The notes beneath the pieces were generated by a model. That model did not search any database. It was not told the origin of the DNA and saw only the letters and a list, made by a program, of their open reading frames with translations. A program made the translations under genes and the position numbers. A stretch of 64,000 nt of DNA from Adenophora triphylla var. japonica (taxonomy: Eukaryota; Streptophyta; Magnoliopsida; Asterales; Campanulaceae): assembly GCA_022495995.1 (NCBI GenBank), contig JAFEMH010000743.1, positions 170,001 through 234,000 on the forward strand. Reading direction: 5' to 3'. Below, piece by piece: positions 9,435-21,042 of this stretch. The number at the start of each line of letters is the position of its first letter. Positions within the stretch are counted from its first letter, which is position 1.

Positions 9435-12400
9435 ATGGCGGAAGGATCTCGAAGGAATCGTCGACAACGCAGTCAAGAAGTGGTCGAGCAACGGATGGAG
9501 CTCCAAAGAAATTGGATCTCGTTTGTTCCGTCTTTCAAAGAATCCGGATGTCTTGTATCCAAATCCGGAGGTGCACAATCGTCGTTCTAGGAACGTCGGG
9601 GAGGTAAGAAATCCGCTCCGTTTTGATTTCCTCGTCGAATTTTTTGAATGCTAGAACTAGGTTTTAGTTTTTCGCATTTTTGAATTTTTGTTATTTTTTA
9701 TGCCTTTTGTGAAATTCTTGATGAATTGTTAAAAATGGACATGTAAAAATTGTGGGTATGTGTATTTTGTGCAGAAATGTGTAGATTAGCTTTTATTTGT
9801 GAAAATAAAGTGCCTCTCTAATGAAATGCATGCTTTGGTGTTTTGTACCTAATGCTATTTATGTATGTACATTATGAGAAAAGTTTGTCGTGTAGTGACA
9901 AATTTTGTGAAAAAATGTGACATGTGCCGTATTTTGTGACGGGTTTTGTCTGAAAGTGTGTGCCGTGTAGGGACGGATTTTTGAAAATGTGTTATGCAGT
10001 GTGTGCCGTGTTCTTGGGTGACGGACTTTGTGGGGAAAATATGTGCAGTATGTGCCGTGTTTTTGTGACGGGTTATATGTGGTTTTGCCGTGTTGGGACG
10101 GACTTTTTATTTTGAAAATGTGTCGTGTAGGGCTTAATCCCACTTTTGAGAAAATGTGTACAGTGTGTGCCGTGTTTTGTGACGGACTGCATGGAAAAAA
10201 TTATGTATAATGCATGTCATTGTTTTGAGTTGCATGTAAAAAGTATGTGCAATATGTGCAGTGTTTCGTGACGAGATATATGTGAGAATTGCATGTGAAA
10301 ATTATGTGCAATATGTGCCGTGTTTTGTGACGGGTTATATGTGAAAAGTATGTGAAAATTATGTGCAATATGTGCCGTGTTTTGTGACGGGTTATATGTG
10401 AAAAGTATGTGCAATGTGTGCCGTGTTTCGTGACGAGATATGTATGCTTTGATTTTCTTTTGCATTAAGTACTGCGAATGACGTACCTTTGCTGTGTTTA
10501 CCTGCAGGATGAGGGGCTCATGGCTGGGAAGGCCAAGAGGATGAAGACTCGGGGATCGCTCGAGGCTGTTGTTGAGTTGTGGCAGCGGATGCCTGATATT
10601 TCTGTGGATGGTAGGCCGAGTCCCAGGAGGCTGGTCTACGCTTCTGGCCTGGGCGTGTTCGTAGAGAATTTGGCCGGGGTTTCTGACACGAGGAAGAACA
10701 AGAGCGTCTTCCTTGGCCTTTCTGAGTATTGGTGGGATACCACCCACACCTTCCATCTGAGCTGGGGAGAGGTGACAAAGTTGACGCCACCGACTTTGCC
10801 GCGACACGGCTTTCCTTCAAAGGAGGGCCGGTGCGGTGGCGAGATATGATTGCCGATGATGTGTTGACCGAGCTGCTGGGCTTTGAGCCTCGTCCTCGCA
10901 GGGGCCTGGGCATGTTATATAGCGATGTGGAGCTGAGGATCACGGCCAGTATCGGGGCCTATGTTCGGGGTACCGGCCAGGTGACGGCGGAGCAGCTGGC
11001 GCGCTCCTTTTTGTGGTTTGCACTTTCCGAGACTTTGTTCTCGAACCACGCGATCGCGGCTCCTTTTGCTCGCTGGAGAGCTTGATTGATCTGGAGAGGG
11101 TTTGTGATATCGCTTGGGGCGAGGCAGGCTTGGCCGAGCTCTACTTTTCTTTGGACCGGTTTAGCCGGGGTGTGGCCAGTTCTTTGGCCTGTTTTGACTT
11201 TGCTTTGGAGGTATAAGTTTATTGCTGTTTTTTGATTTAGCAACTTGTCGTTTCTCCGTTTTCTTTTGCACTGAGCCTTTTCGTTTTTGTCACAGTGTGG
11301 TTCTACGAGATTTTTCAAGCTTCCCGTGGGATAGAGATCCGGGGCCGTAGCCGCGTATCCCGCTATGCCGGGCCGGGCTCGTACGGCGAGGAAGAGGAGG
11401 ACCAGCAGAGGGAAGCTCACCATCGCCACGGGGATGTGCAGGAGCGTCCTGGAGAGGGGTAGCCCTGAGGGGTTTATTTTGTTCCCGTGGGCTCGGTGAT
11501 GAGGCCGATGAGTTCGAGGGGGCTCCCGAGGCGACAAATACAGCCGGAAGATGCCGCGAGGCCCGACTTGCGACGTCATGTACCCTGGGAGCGGGTCTTC
11601 CGGCAAAGATGGCCCAGGTGTGCTTCCCGTGGCTCCGAGGGACCCTCCTTTTGGGATGCTTGATTCTCGGGATATGGATGTGTTGGATTTTGAGAGGTAC
11701 CTTGGCGGTGTGGGTGCCGAGGAGTTTATTTTGTATGGAGAGGAGTATGGGGCCTTCGTGAGGAGGAAGTTGAGGACGCCACAAGTATCGCGAGGGAGAG
11801 AGAGGCCGGCCCGCAGTGTTCCCCTGCAGGTTCCGATGCCGGGGCCGGATTTCACGTATGTCCGTGGGGACGGATCGAGGAGGAGGGTGTCTCGTACCCG
11901 CTTCGAGCAGTGCTCCCGCCGCATACCGAGCGGATCCCGACAGACGCGAGTGTGCTTACTCTTTTCCATCTTGGCATCTTTTCGCATTTTTCTCTTTTTG
12001 TTGTTGAGTATAACCGTATTGCCGAGCGTTTCTTTCGTCGCTTGCTTGTGCAGTCCCGGGAGAGCCTATGATATGCCGACTCGCCGTTATGTGGCGACGA
12101 GGTCGTTTGCGAAGAAGATGGCGTCGAAGCCGTCTTGCCGGTCTTCCCGACGCGTGCCGGCGTACGAGCCTATGCCTTCGAGGCATTCTCAGACGTTCCT
12201 CCACCGAGAGCCGAGCCTGAGCCACGCAGAGGGACCTTCGAGGGGGCGGCATAGCATGGATGCCGGGACATCTTCTGAGCTCCGAGGCAAAGCAGCCCCT
12301 TTTATCGCTCTTCCTCGCCAGGATGCACAGGTGAGGGTTCGTCGTAGCCTTCTTTCTTTGATCCTTTCGCCGGATTTGATCCTTCGAGTACTTTGAGTAC

Positions 12401-12514
12401 CAGCCTTGAGGGGGCTCTCATTCGATGACGAGGACGTGACGGGCGAGTTCACCGGATGCCCGACTTCTCTCGGAGGACCTTGGCGAGGATGATGATGCCG
12501 AGGAGTCCGATTAG
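9435..12514 (+). pseudogene. PMD (plant mobile domain) gene of E1, four exons, frameshifted
   Basis: Antisense accessory gene. Inferred exons are 9435-9603, 10508-11211, 11296 to about 11950, and 12054-12514; the donors of exons 1 and 2 and the acceptors match those of the C copy. Exon 2 carries the aminotransferase-like plant mobile domain, with SEYWWDTTHTFHLSWGEVT and later GLAELYFSLDRFSRGV. Exon 3 has CDVMYPG and DFERYLGGV. The acidic tail EDDDAEESD ends at TAG 12512-12514 and matches the tail of the B copy. Exon 1 has one extra base against C, and exon 2 shifts frame after GEVT near 10785. PMD proteins exist as host genes (MAIN/MAIL1 family, linked to silencing and genome stability) and inside plant retrotransposons. 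The role here is unknown. Confidence 0.8.
9860..10440 (+). repeat. Minisatellite inside intron 1 of the E1 PMD gene
   Basis: Repeats of GTGCCGTGTTTTGTGACGGG with TTATATGTGAAAAGTATGTG between them. The C intron has a different, 29-bp array with related words (cacggcacac, cgtcacaaaacacgg in inverse orientation). Confidence 0.7.
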
Positions 12515-12850
12515 TATTCATTTGCTTTCCCTCTTTTCATATCTTCTCTTTTTTTTTTTTAGCAAATGTACATTTGATGTACCTGTAATAAAACACTCGT
12601 ATTTGCACGGCAAACATCATTTTATTTTAAGATGTAATGTCATTTTTGTGATTCCCGGGATTTGTCCTAGAAATTGTTGCTGTTATTATTTTTTTTTTTT
12701 GTGCATGCCACGTGAGCTGAGAGTGCGTTTGTGGTAGTGTTTGTTTGCCCGAAATGGCTTTGGCCAGTGTTTGGGCGCTTTGGAGTAAGGTCCCGCCGAG
12801 GACAAGGTTGTTGTACCATTTGGCCGGGAAATGGGTCATGGTTGCAAGGA
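12515..12850 (+). other. Intergenic DNA between the two antisense genes of E1
   Basis: T-rich DNA after the PMD stop, with T runs near 12549-12560 and 12690-12700 and 'aataaaa' near 12586-12592 that could serve polyadenylation. No gene seen. Confidence 0.4.
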
Positions 12851-12895
12851 GGTCCGTACGGACATACTTAGCATGCAAAGAGGTCCGTACGGACC
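12851..12895 (+). promoter_or_regulatory. Palindrome pair upstream of the second antisense gene of E1
   Basis: 12851-12864 reads GGTCCGTACGGAC plus A (one mismatch) and 12882-12895 is the perfect GGTCCGTACGGACC. The starts are 31 bp apart, and the spacer again ends in ATGCAAAGA. The pair ends 117 bp before the ATG at 13013. Confidence 0.7.
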
Positions 12896-13012
12896 AACCT
12901 TGCTTTTGGGAAGGAGATAAATGCTTTCCAAAGGTCTGGTTCTTCCCCATTTCCCCATTTCCCCATTTTCGAGCTTTCTTCCCCATTTTCTCTAGGAACC
13001 TCCATTTTTGCC

Positions 13013-14528
13013 ATGGATTCTTCGTACGTTCCTAGAATTTTGCCGAGGCTTTCGCAGGAGAGGCAAGCACACTTCCTTGAGCAGCTGAAAACGTGGATGC
13101 GGCGCCGTATGAGGCATCAGAGACGGGCTTTCGAGGTAAGGTTTCGTCTTTGCTCGATTTGGTCTTTTAAGGAGTTGGTTCCTGATTGGGATTTGTTGCG
13201 GGCTGCCGCGAAGTTCTGGGATGTTAGGAGGCATGTGTATTGCTTCTCCTACAATGAAATGGTGCCCACTTTTGAGGATTTTCGGGCTTTGATGGGGGAC
13301 CGGAGGTGGAGGCCATCTCGCTTCCTTTGATTGGTGGTGCTGCGGTGAGCGTGAAGCTTGCAGGCTTTCTTCGTACTTCGTTGGAAGAAGTGCAGGGCAT
13401 GATCCTTGATTCGGGTCATATTGACATTTCTGAGCTGCCGGAGCGGTTCATGGTTGATGATGAGAGTGATGTCTCTTGGGACGCATTTGCCTTGTGCGTG
13501 ATGGCGACGCTTTTCCTGGTCGCCTCCCTCGCATTTGCGATGGCGCTGCTAGATGTGGTAGGGCACCGCAGAGCCGGGAGAGGATATTGTCCCGTTGGTG
13601 CCGGGGGAGACTCTTCATGGTATCGACCGTCCGGCGACCGGGGATCGTTTCATGAGAGGGGGAAGCCCCGCTTTGCTCACCTTGTGGCCGCGAGAGAGAC
13701 TTCAGCCATGCCCGAGGCTCCGACGTCGTTTAGCCCGTGGTCATTTGCTCGCCGACCTCTTGTGTTGTATATGGATCACTCCGCCCGGGAGAGATGGATG
13801 GCACAGCCTTGGTACGCATCGATCCGTTGGTGGGTTCCTCACCGGAGGATTGAGACTAGGAGGGTCTTTCAGAAGGGTCCTACGTCGTTAGAGTTCCGTG
13901 TTTGTCTTGGTCCTCCTTCTATATTCCGTCGCTTGTTTCCTGCCAGCTTGGGATGAAGCAGGAGCCTTTGTTGGCCGGGATGACCTTGCTACCGCGGAGG
14001 TAGTTCCTCTTTGTATGGCAGCCTTCAGTGCCTTCTTGTATTTTCCGAGGGTATGGAAGTATTCCGCTTTCCCTCCCGTGGTACTCCTTAGACGTCTGGG
14101 AGCGTCGTATTGACGACTCGCACTCCGGCCCGGTATGAGCAGCGTGTTGGGCGTCCCAAGTGGTCTTGGAGAGCAGGCGTGTAGCGATTCTGGGACCCGG
14201 CTGCCGTAGTAGCTATTGCCTTAGGAGTGCCGAAGCCCGGTCCGACCCTTTCGATGTGACGGGAGACACTTTGTTTGACTACGAGACTAGAGTTGACCGA
14301 CCGACAGGAGAGGTCCTCTTTGCAGACTCGCAGGAGGAGATCCGAGCCGAAGCACGGCGAATGAAGCCCCGAGAGCTACCGGATTGTTTGACTCTACGGG
14401 GAGGACCCCGATCTCTGACCGAGAGACGCAGAGTTGGTTCACGTGGAGCGAAAGAAGACTCGCGGACGAGGGAAGAAAGGAAAGAATGGCGAGGGGACAA
14501 GCGCAGATGGCGCGGAATGACCTCCTAG
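13013..14528 (+). pseudogene. Second antisense gene of E1, DUF7745/PMD-like, frameshifted
   Basis: It starts at ATG 13013 (MDSSYVPRIL). Its N-terminal part has SFKELVPDWDLLRAAAKFWD and MVPTFEDFRALMG, the pattern of the plant retrotransposon-associated DUF7745/PMD-like proteins (a Trp-Asp helix followed by PT.E.F..L.G). Later parts are ISELPERFMVDD and SWDAFALCVMATL, then SIRWWVPHRRIETRRVF, where family members have a W..P motif. A charged Arg/Glu-rich tail ends at TAG 14526-14528. Frame changes near 13310, 13600 and 13900 show decay. B has the same gene at 30971-32451. The family name is recalled by pattern, not searched; the function is unknown. Confidence 0.65.
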
Positions 14529-15372
14529 GTATCCATTCATTGCATTTGCAAACACATTATTTGTTAAATGTATTAAGCTGTCTTTTAGCATGTTGTGAAC
14601 TTGAGAGTAGACCGTGCTTGAACTCATCAAGAAATGTTGTAACCGTTAGTGATTTGTGATTTACTTTTAAAGCTTTGTCGAGACGCAAGATCTCTTGTTT
14701 GCCTTTGTGTCTTTTGTGCACCTTGTCGGCGTCCGTCCTTGAACTTTTCTGTTGCGTTTGCGGATTGAAGCAGTCTGGGCCATGACGGCAATCCCCTTTG
14801 CTGAGGCTTTGTGCTTGGCTGAGAGGTTGAATGATCTCCTGACAAGTCGTTTTGACGGTCTTTTTCGCAGCTTCCTTGCCTCTTGTTGGCGTCGGGCTCT
14901 TGACCTCTTTTGGTAGCTTCTGCTTGAGCTTCTTTTATTTATTGTTTTTTTTTTGTGAGCCCTTGCTCGAGCTCTTTTTTTTTTATTTTATTTTTTTTTT
15001 GTGAGCCCTTGCTCGAGCTCTCTCTTTTTTTTGTGAGCCCTTGCTCGAGCTCTCTTTTTTTTTTTGAAGCGCGTGAAGGCAAAGACAAGCCCCTGGCTTG
15101 GAAGCAGACATACGAGTCACGTTTGATGCTGAGTGACCCTCGGATGTCCTTTAATGTTGCCGCCGTCGTTTGACTTGGTCAAGGTGACTGTTGGGGCGTG
15201 TTCTTGAAAAGTGCGTAGCTTGATGGAGGTCTTGATTGACATTCAAACTTTTGACTTTTTGTGTATTTTTAGACCGGACCAATTAAGGTTGCCTACGTCT
15301 CCTGACTAGAGGGCTCAGTCCGCGTAGTTCGACACTACATGGAGTGCCAAGAGATGCACAGCTTGTTCTTCT
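14529..15372. other. Convergent intergenic region with T-rich GCTCGAGC repeats
   Basis: It lies between the 3' end of the antisense gene and the 3' end of pol, which face each other. At about 14950-15068 there are three copies of a T-run followed by GTGAGCCCTTGCTCGAGCTC, holding the palindromes GCTCGAGC and GAGCTC. Such a place could hold transcript 3' ends. No gene. Confidence 0.5.
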
Positions 15373-16650
15373 TCAGCGAAGTATCTCGCGAAGTTTGCTT
15401 CCGTTGACCGGATTCATGAAGGGATTGCCGTCTAGGTCCTGTCGCCTTCATGGCACCTCCGGAGAAGATCTTTTGAACCACGAAAGGGCCGATCCATGTG
15501 GGTTCCCATTTTCCCAGTGGGTTGGTTCGAGTGGGAGGCTTTTCTTTGAGTACAAGGTCGCCTTCCCTGATGTCTCGGATTTGACTTTCTTGTCGAAAGC
15601 TCTAGCCATCCCGCTTTGATAGGCTCGGACGTGTTCCATGGCCTTTAGTCGTCGCTCGTCTAGCGTGAGCCAATTCGTCATGTCGGCTTCGAGCCATTCA
15701 ACTTCGTTGATGTCATTTTCCAAAGAAGACTGGAGTGAGGGAATTTCCAATTCAATGGGAAGGACTCGCTTCCATCCCGTATGTCGTGGCGAATGGGGTT
15801 TCTCCCGTGGCCTTCGACCGATGTGCGGTAGCCCCAAAGTGCAAGGTGCAGCTTCTCGGGCCAATCTCGTCCTCGGGTGGTCATTTTTCGGATGATCCGT
15901 TCGAGGGTTTTGTTTGCTGCTTCCACGGCGCCGTTTGTTTGTGGCCGGTAGGGAGAAGATTTGTGGCGTGTGATCTTGCATTCAGCCAGCAGTCTGTCGA
16001 ATTCCCCCTCGAAGTGTGAACCATTGTCTGATATGACCTCATTTGGGATGCCGTATCGGCAGATGATGTTTTCCTTGAGGAAATGCGCGACCTTCTTGGA
16101 GGTGAGTACCTTGTAGGACTTGGCTTCGACCCATTTGGTGAAGTAGTCGATGGCTACTAAGATGAACTCGTGACCGTTGCCGCCCGGGCGGAGCAATTTT
16201 CCCGATGACGTCAATTCCCAAGTGGCAAATGGCCAGGGTGTAGTCATGCAAGAGAGATCGTGGGGCGGCAGATGATTGAGGTTAGAGAACCGTTGACACT
16301 TGTCGCAGCCTTCGGACAAAGTGGATGCAATCCGCTCCATGGAGATCCAAGAGTAGCCCATCCCGAGAATGATTTGCATCGTGGCTGGCGTTCAGGTGGG
16401 GACCGCAAGCTCCATTGTGGACTTCTGTCATGCACTTGTTTGCTTCTTCCTGGCTGATGCAGCGTAGGAGTGGCCCATGGTAGCGTTTCTTGTATAGCAT
16501 GTCCCCGAGGATGACGAAGTGAGAGGCGAGGCGTTTTAGGGCCATGATGCTCTTGGTTTTGACCCCTTCTGCGTGTGGGTCTTCCTTGTTCATGAAGGTA
16601 GTTTCCCGCTCTTGAGGTATTGGAAGATCCGGTTTGGCCGGAAATGGCGT
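15373..16650 (-). pseudogene. pol: E1 integrase
   Basis: Retroviral-type integrase on the sense (minus) strand. Visible motifs are the degenerate zinc region (CDKCQRFSN), YFTKWVEAKSYKV, the middle Asp in ISDNGSHFEGEF and the Glu in NGAVEAANKTLE. The first Asp segment is frameshifted (WELTSS where B reads WGIDVIG). The C-terminal part has DERRLKAMEHVRAYQSGMARA, and a short PVNGSKLREIL tail ends at the stop 15373-15375. Upstream of it the RT and RNase H domains are absent. B has the equivalent at 32901-34025. Confidence 0.85.
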
Positions 16651-17687
16651 CTGACTTGCGTCTCTTTGGCTCTTCAAAGAATCTTGCAAATCGTTGTGAT
16701 TAAAACCTTCTCGGCAGCTTGGGCCCGGTTTTTCTCTCGTTTGACAACATGCTTAAACGTTTGCTTGATGCATTTATTCAATTAATGTGTTTGCCTTTTG
16801 TATAGATGAATTGTTATTAACTGTTTTGATTAGTTAATATCATCGTTTGTTAAAGATGCAATGAAATGATTTTTTAGAAAGGTCGGACCTTTATTGAAAG
16901 CATGAAGACCGTACATTGTTGATCAAAGATTCACAATCGTCGGCGTAAAGCCGTCAAAAGACTCAAAAGATGTGAATTCACGTACAACAAGACTCGAAGC
17001 TAGACTATAGGTGACGAGGGATTGGACCAGCTTCATTACTCTCCTGATGGCTGTAGCTCTAGAGGGAGTGGTGCTGGTTCGGGTGGCCAGTCTTCCCTTG
17101 GCATGAGTCCCGGAAAATAGCTTGCATGCGGTTCGATTTCAAACCAGATCGCGGAGGTTTTTGGTTGTTCCCCTGATGATGTCCCTCCATTAGTGTTGCC
17201 ACCACCCTGGGGGTTTTTGATGATAGAAGTCGCCGAGGGCTACTTCTAAGAGGGCGAAGCATTCGCCGATCTCGGAGTTGATTCTTGCCGATGTTGATCA
17301 CTTTCATAGAATCCGCCTTTATCTCGGGATCTTTGCTTGGACGACGTTTACAATGTCTCGATTCGAGCGGGCATGCTATATCTCCTTCCCCGATTAAGCC
17401 TTGGAGGAGGTTGCGCCACTGCTCATCCAGGTCGGACACCGAATGTTGAATTGAACTAAGCCGTGATGGCCGTCCCCGTAAGATCCGAGAGTGTCGGCTA
17501 GAGGGTTGTCTTGTACCGGGGATCGGTGATGAGCCGCTTGCGAGGGTTTTCGGCGAAGTAAGGGTCTACTCCTCGATCAATCTCCATTAGGGCATCCATC
17601 TCTTGATCCTCTCTTAAGCATTCTTCACGCCGCATATATCGTAGTTGTCATCTTGACCCATGAGCTCTTCGATTTCCACTGTCGCGC
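16651..17687 (-). pseudogene. pol: E1 pol spacer before RT, with RT and RNase H deleted
   Basis: The segment between protease and RT (KADSMKVINIGKNQLR near 17300 is a pre-RT motif). From about 16651 it matches the B spacer near 36125 onward (the words 'gtctcttt' and 'cggcttgggcccgg'). Just below 16650 the sequence instead matches the B integrase linker near 34100. In B these points lie about 2 kb apart with RT and RNase H between them, so E1 lost that block. A long protease-RT spacer is also seen in B and is known in Ogre-type elements. Confidence 0.65.
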
Positions 17688-18250
17688 TTAGAGCGTGGAT
17701 GTAAGGATCCACTTCGTAGCGGGACAGGTAGGAGAATCATCTGGAGAAGAGTATTCGGTCATGTCGGGACCTTCTTCCGGGTCATAGCTTGCCGGCCAAG
17801 CACTTGCCATTGCACCGCTTCCGCGGATCACTTCGATCGCTCCATTGGCATTGATGAATTTCACGCATTGGTGAAGAGTAGATGATACCGCTTTCATCCG
17901 ATGTATCCAAGGTCGTCCCAAGAAAGCAGAGAAGGTTGGTTTGATTTCCACGACTTGGAACTCTACCGACTCTAGTTGTACGTCGAATTGGATCCTCAGA
18001 TTGATGACTCCTACGATTGGTCGTGCAGTGGAATCGTAGGCTCGGATTACCCGAGGTGAAGGCCTTATTAGAGAGCAGTCGATGCGGAGTCGTTTCAATG
18101 TGCTCAAAGCGATGATGTTGATGGAGCCGTTATCAATCAAGACGTTCGGGAGGAAGAACATCTCTATTTTTATGAGGATGAGGAGGGCTTCGTTGTGCCG
18201 ATTCTCACATATTGGCAAGTCATCGTCTCGAAGGCTAAACCGCTTCCCGT
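17688..18250 (-). pseudogene. pol: E1 aspartic protease
   Basis: Retropepsin-like domain with active site LIDNGSINII (D-N-G-S in place of D-S/T-G-A, as in other Tat elements). FSAFLGRPWIHRMKAV and TLHQCVKFINANGAIEV follow. The open stretch 17688-18218 is fairly intact. The upstream gag is in other frames. It would cut the Gag-Pol polyprotein. Confidence 0.78.
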
Positions 18251-20295
18251 GCTACCGTTTGACTCGCCTCTTCGGGGAACGTTCGATCCATCCATTTGTA
18301 TGCCTTGGTTGGGGCAAAGATCGTAGGGAGACAGCTTGCCCTGGGCGTTCTTGTCGAATTCCCGGCCACGAGACCTTTGACTCGGTTTCACGCTCCCACA
18401 TAGCGGGACAAAGATGCCGACGGTTTCGGAAATTGCAGGGGTCCGCTCTCGCTTGGAGTTTCGTCAAAGGCTATTGAGTTTACCCCGTCGTTCCGGGGAA
18501 TGGATTTCCGATGGTATTGGGACCACGAGGGCGTTCCAATTTTCCCTCCTCAATGAGCCCCCGGACCACCCGCTTGAGCACGAAGCAATTGTCGGTGGTG
18601 TGGCCGGGTAGTTGTGGAAGGCGCAAAGGCTTGCTCATATCCATGTTGGGTTTGGGAGTCTTCGGTTGGAAATTCTCGAGCGGCTTGAGAAGATTTCGTT
18701 TCACCAAAGCTTCAAATACTTGACCCAAGGGCATTTCAAGGTTGTCTAAATGTTGGAACCGTGGGAAGCGAGGGGGATTGTTATTCTTTGGGGCCGCTTG
18801 ATCGCGGTTTACTTGAGCTCCGTTCGAATGTAGTGTATCGTTCCTACGCTTCTTTTCCTTTGGTCGGGGCAGAGTTGAAGTTGCTGTGTTTGTTCGATAA
18901 CGGTAAGACGAGGCAGGGTTGCCGTTGCCTTTTGAAGACTCGTAGTCTTTTCAAACTTTGTCCCGGCGTTGACCATGGCACGGAAGATCCTGATAGAAAT
19001 GGTGGCCGATCAAGGTCCTCAAAGATGGCTTGAGGCAGAATGGAAGATGTCCATCTCGCTCTTCTTTGGAAAGTGGATCCATTATCTCGCTTAGCTTCCG
19101 GGCCCATCTTTGTAGAACTCGCCCACCGGTTCGTCATCCTTTGTTCGGTGGCTTGTGTGTCATGGCGGTTTGTCTCCCATTCAAGGTTGGCGCGATACTT
19201 CTCCAGAAGATTTCACCGATCCGATCCCACGTGGAGCGGTTTTCTCGCCTTCACATTGAGGAACCACCTTAGTGCCGTGGATTTGAGGGAATGCCGAAAG
19301 TGATCTCGCCATCCGTTGAGGGGTTGCCCCTTTCGCTCTCATACCCGTGACGTAGGTGTCGATGTGGGTTTTTGGGCATTCTCGTCCCGTCAAACTTTTC
19401 CATTTCCGCATCCCGAACTTTGAGGGAGAGGGACCACTTTGTTCGGATCAAGCAGGCGTGAGGGAGTCCTTCCGAGAACTAGCTAGCTTGCCTTGCATGT
19501 CCTTCATTTGTTCGATAAGCCAAGCCATGCTGGGATCACTGTCTGAGGTGGGTTACCGTTTTCGTGGACGGAAACCGAAGATGGAGGTGGATTGGCCGAC
19601 GGGATCGCCATTCGGGAGTCTTGGGGAGGTAGTTGAGTGTATACCAACCCATACCCCGGGGTGTTGAAGTTGAGGGCGTGATTGCCAGGTCCGCTAAGGG
19701 TTGTGTTTGGGAACCGGGGAAATGATTCGTTAGCCCCAATCGCGTACTAGCAGTGGCAAACTTGAGATGCCTGGATATCCGCTCGGGATGCCCGTCCCCG
19801 GTAAGCATGGGGACTTTTGATTGTGGTTGCGAGGCTCGTATAGAGGCAAAGGATTGAATCCCTGGGATACCGAGATGCATTGGGATCTCGCGGAGTGCAC
19901 GTATGTGTGCCGCTGGTACCGAGCTTGACGTGCGTGAGCCGGAAACCGACCGTGGCCGAGGCGGGCATGCCTGAGCCGCTGACCGACGCCCGAGGGGAGC
20001 TTTGAGCGAGAGCCGCTTGCGTTGCCGGGATCTCGTAGCTTGGCGGAGGCGGGACTTGCCGATAGCTTTGAGAAACCGGGAGCCAGATGTCTTCGTCCTC
20101 TATGAGAACAAAGGTTCCATCAAAGTTGGGATCGCAATCGTTCCTCGAAGACGCAAGGTGTCTACGATCCAGGCTTGCTGTTCTTCTTGGCGCTTCTTGA
20201 TGGTTTCGAAGGCTCGCAGCACCTCCTCCATTGTCCTGGAGGTTCCTTAGTGGCGGGGTTCCGTTTCCCTCACCGTTATCCGTCGATCCCGTCAT
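18251..20295 (-). pseudogene. gag: E1 gag (fragmented)
   Basis: The start at 20295 (MTGSTDNGEGNG) is chosen by analogy with the B gag start. Recognisable pieces are FDGTFVLIEDEDIWLPV and YRQVPPPPSYEIP (compare VPPPPTYGVP in B), CPKTHIDTYVTGMRAKGAT near 19370, and PGHTTDNCFVLKRVVRGLI with EEGKLERPRGPNT near 18550-18600. The latter is a zinc-knuckle tail whose first Cys is lost. Pieces lie in several frames, so many indels exist. Encodes the particle protein. Confidence 0.75.
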
Positions 20296-20848
20296 GGGAG
20301 AGTAGCGGACGGTGCACCGTTGAACCGGAAGGGCTATCGGACCTTGTGACCTCGATATCGAAAAGGCGGCTTCCTGTGTATTCTCAACCACTCTCGGTTC
20401 GCGCGGAGGGGGTGACGGGCAAGGTTTAGACACAGGAATGGCCTCACGGGATAAAAGGGGGGGAAAGCTCACGTGGCATGCGGTTTCCGTTTCTTTTTTT
20501 TTATGATTTTTTTTTGTTGTTTTAATTTACTTAAAACATGTTTTCTCAAAGTCCTAGGTCGGTTGGAAAAGATTGCTCTTCTTTTTCGCAACTATGCTAG
20601 ATCCCGGGTCACCGGAGACCATCTCGTGCGGCTATAAGCCCCTCGTTTTGCACCCGTATTTCGACATCCCAGGGTGGACAGCCCTGTGCGAGGGTCCTAT
20701 AGTGCAAGCGGTTTCCACCGCCTAAAAGAAAATCGAACCTAAGGACCGAGCCTGTCATGTTCGTTTTGATGCATTAGCCATGTGAATAGTGAACCGAGCC
20801 GCCACCGAGTCAAGATCGTGTCAAGAGTTCGGCATGACCTTCTCTTGC

Positions 20849-20862
20849 CTTGCTTGCGCAAG
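20849..20862 (-). other. Leader hairpin 1 of E1
   Basis: Stem CTTGC/GCAAG with loop TTGC, which contains the palindrome TTGCGCAA. The B leaders have CTCGC/GCGAG at the same place. Confidence 0.5.
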
Positions 20863-21028
20863 GGATCTCGTGACGTTAGGCGTTAGCCGGGTCATATTGT
20901 CATGGCCGACGTATCAAAGGCGTGATGACATGGTGTCATGTGAGCATGGATGTATATCCGGACGGAACATCGTCTGGTGTAGCTTCGAAATCAAGATCAG
21001 TCAAGATTTTAGCATGACCTTTCATCGC

Positions 21029-21042
21029 TTTGCTTGCGCAAG
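21029..21042 (-). other. Leader hairpin 2 of E1
   Basis: Second copy of the block after GCATGACCT: TTTGC/GCAAG (one G-T pair) with loop TTGC. Confidence 0.45.
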
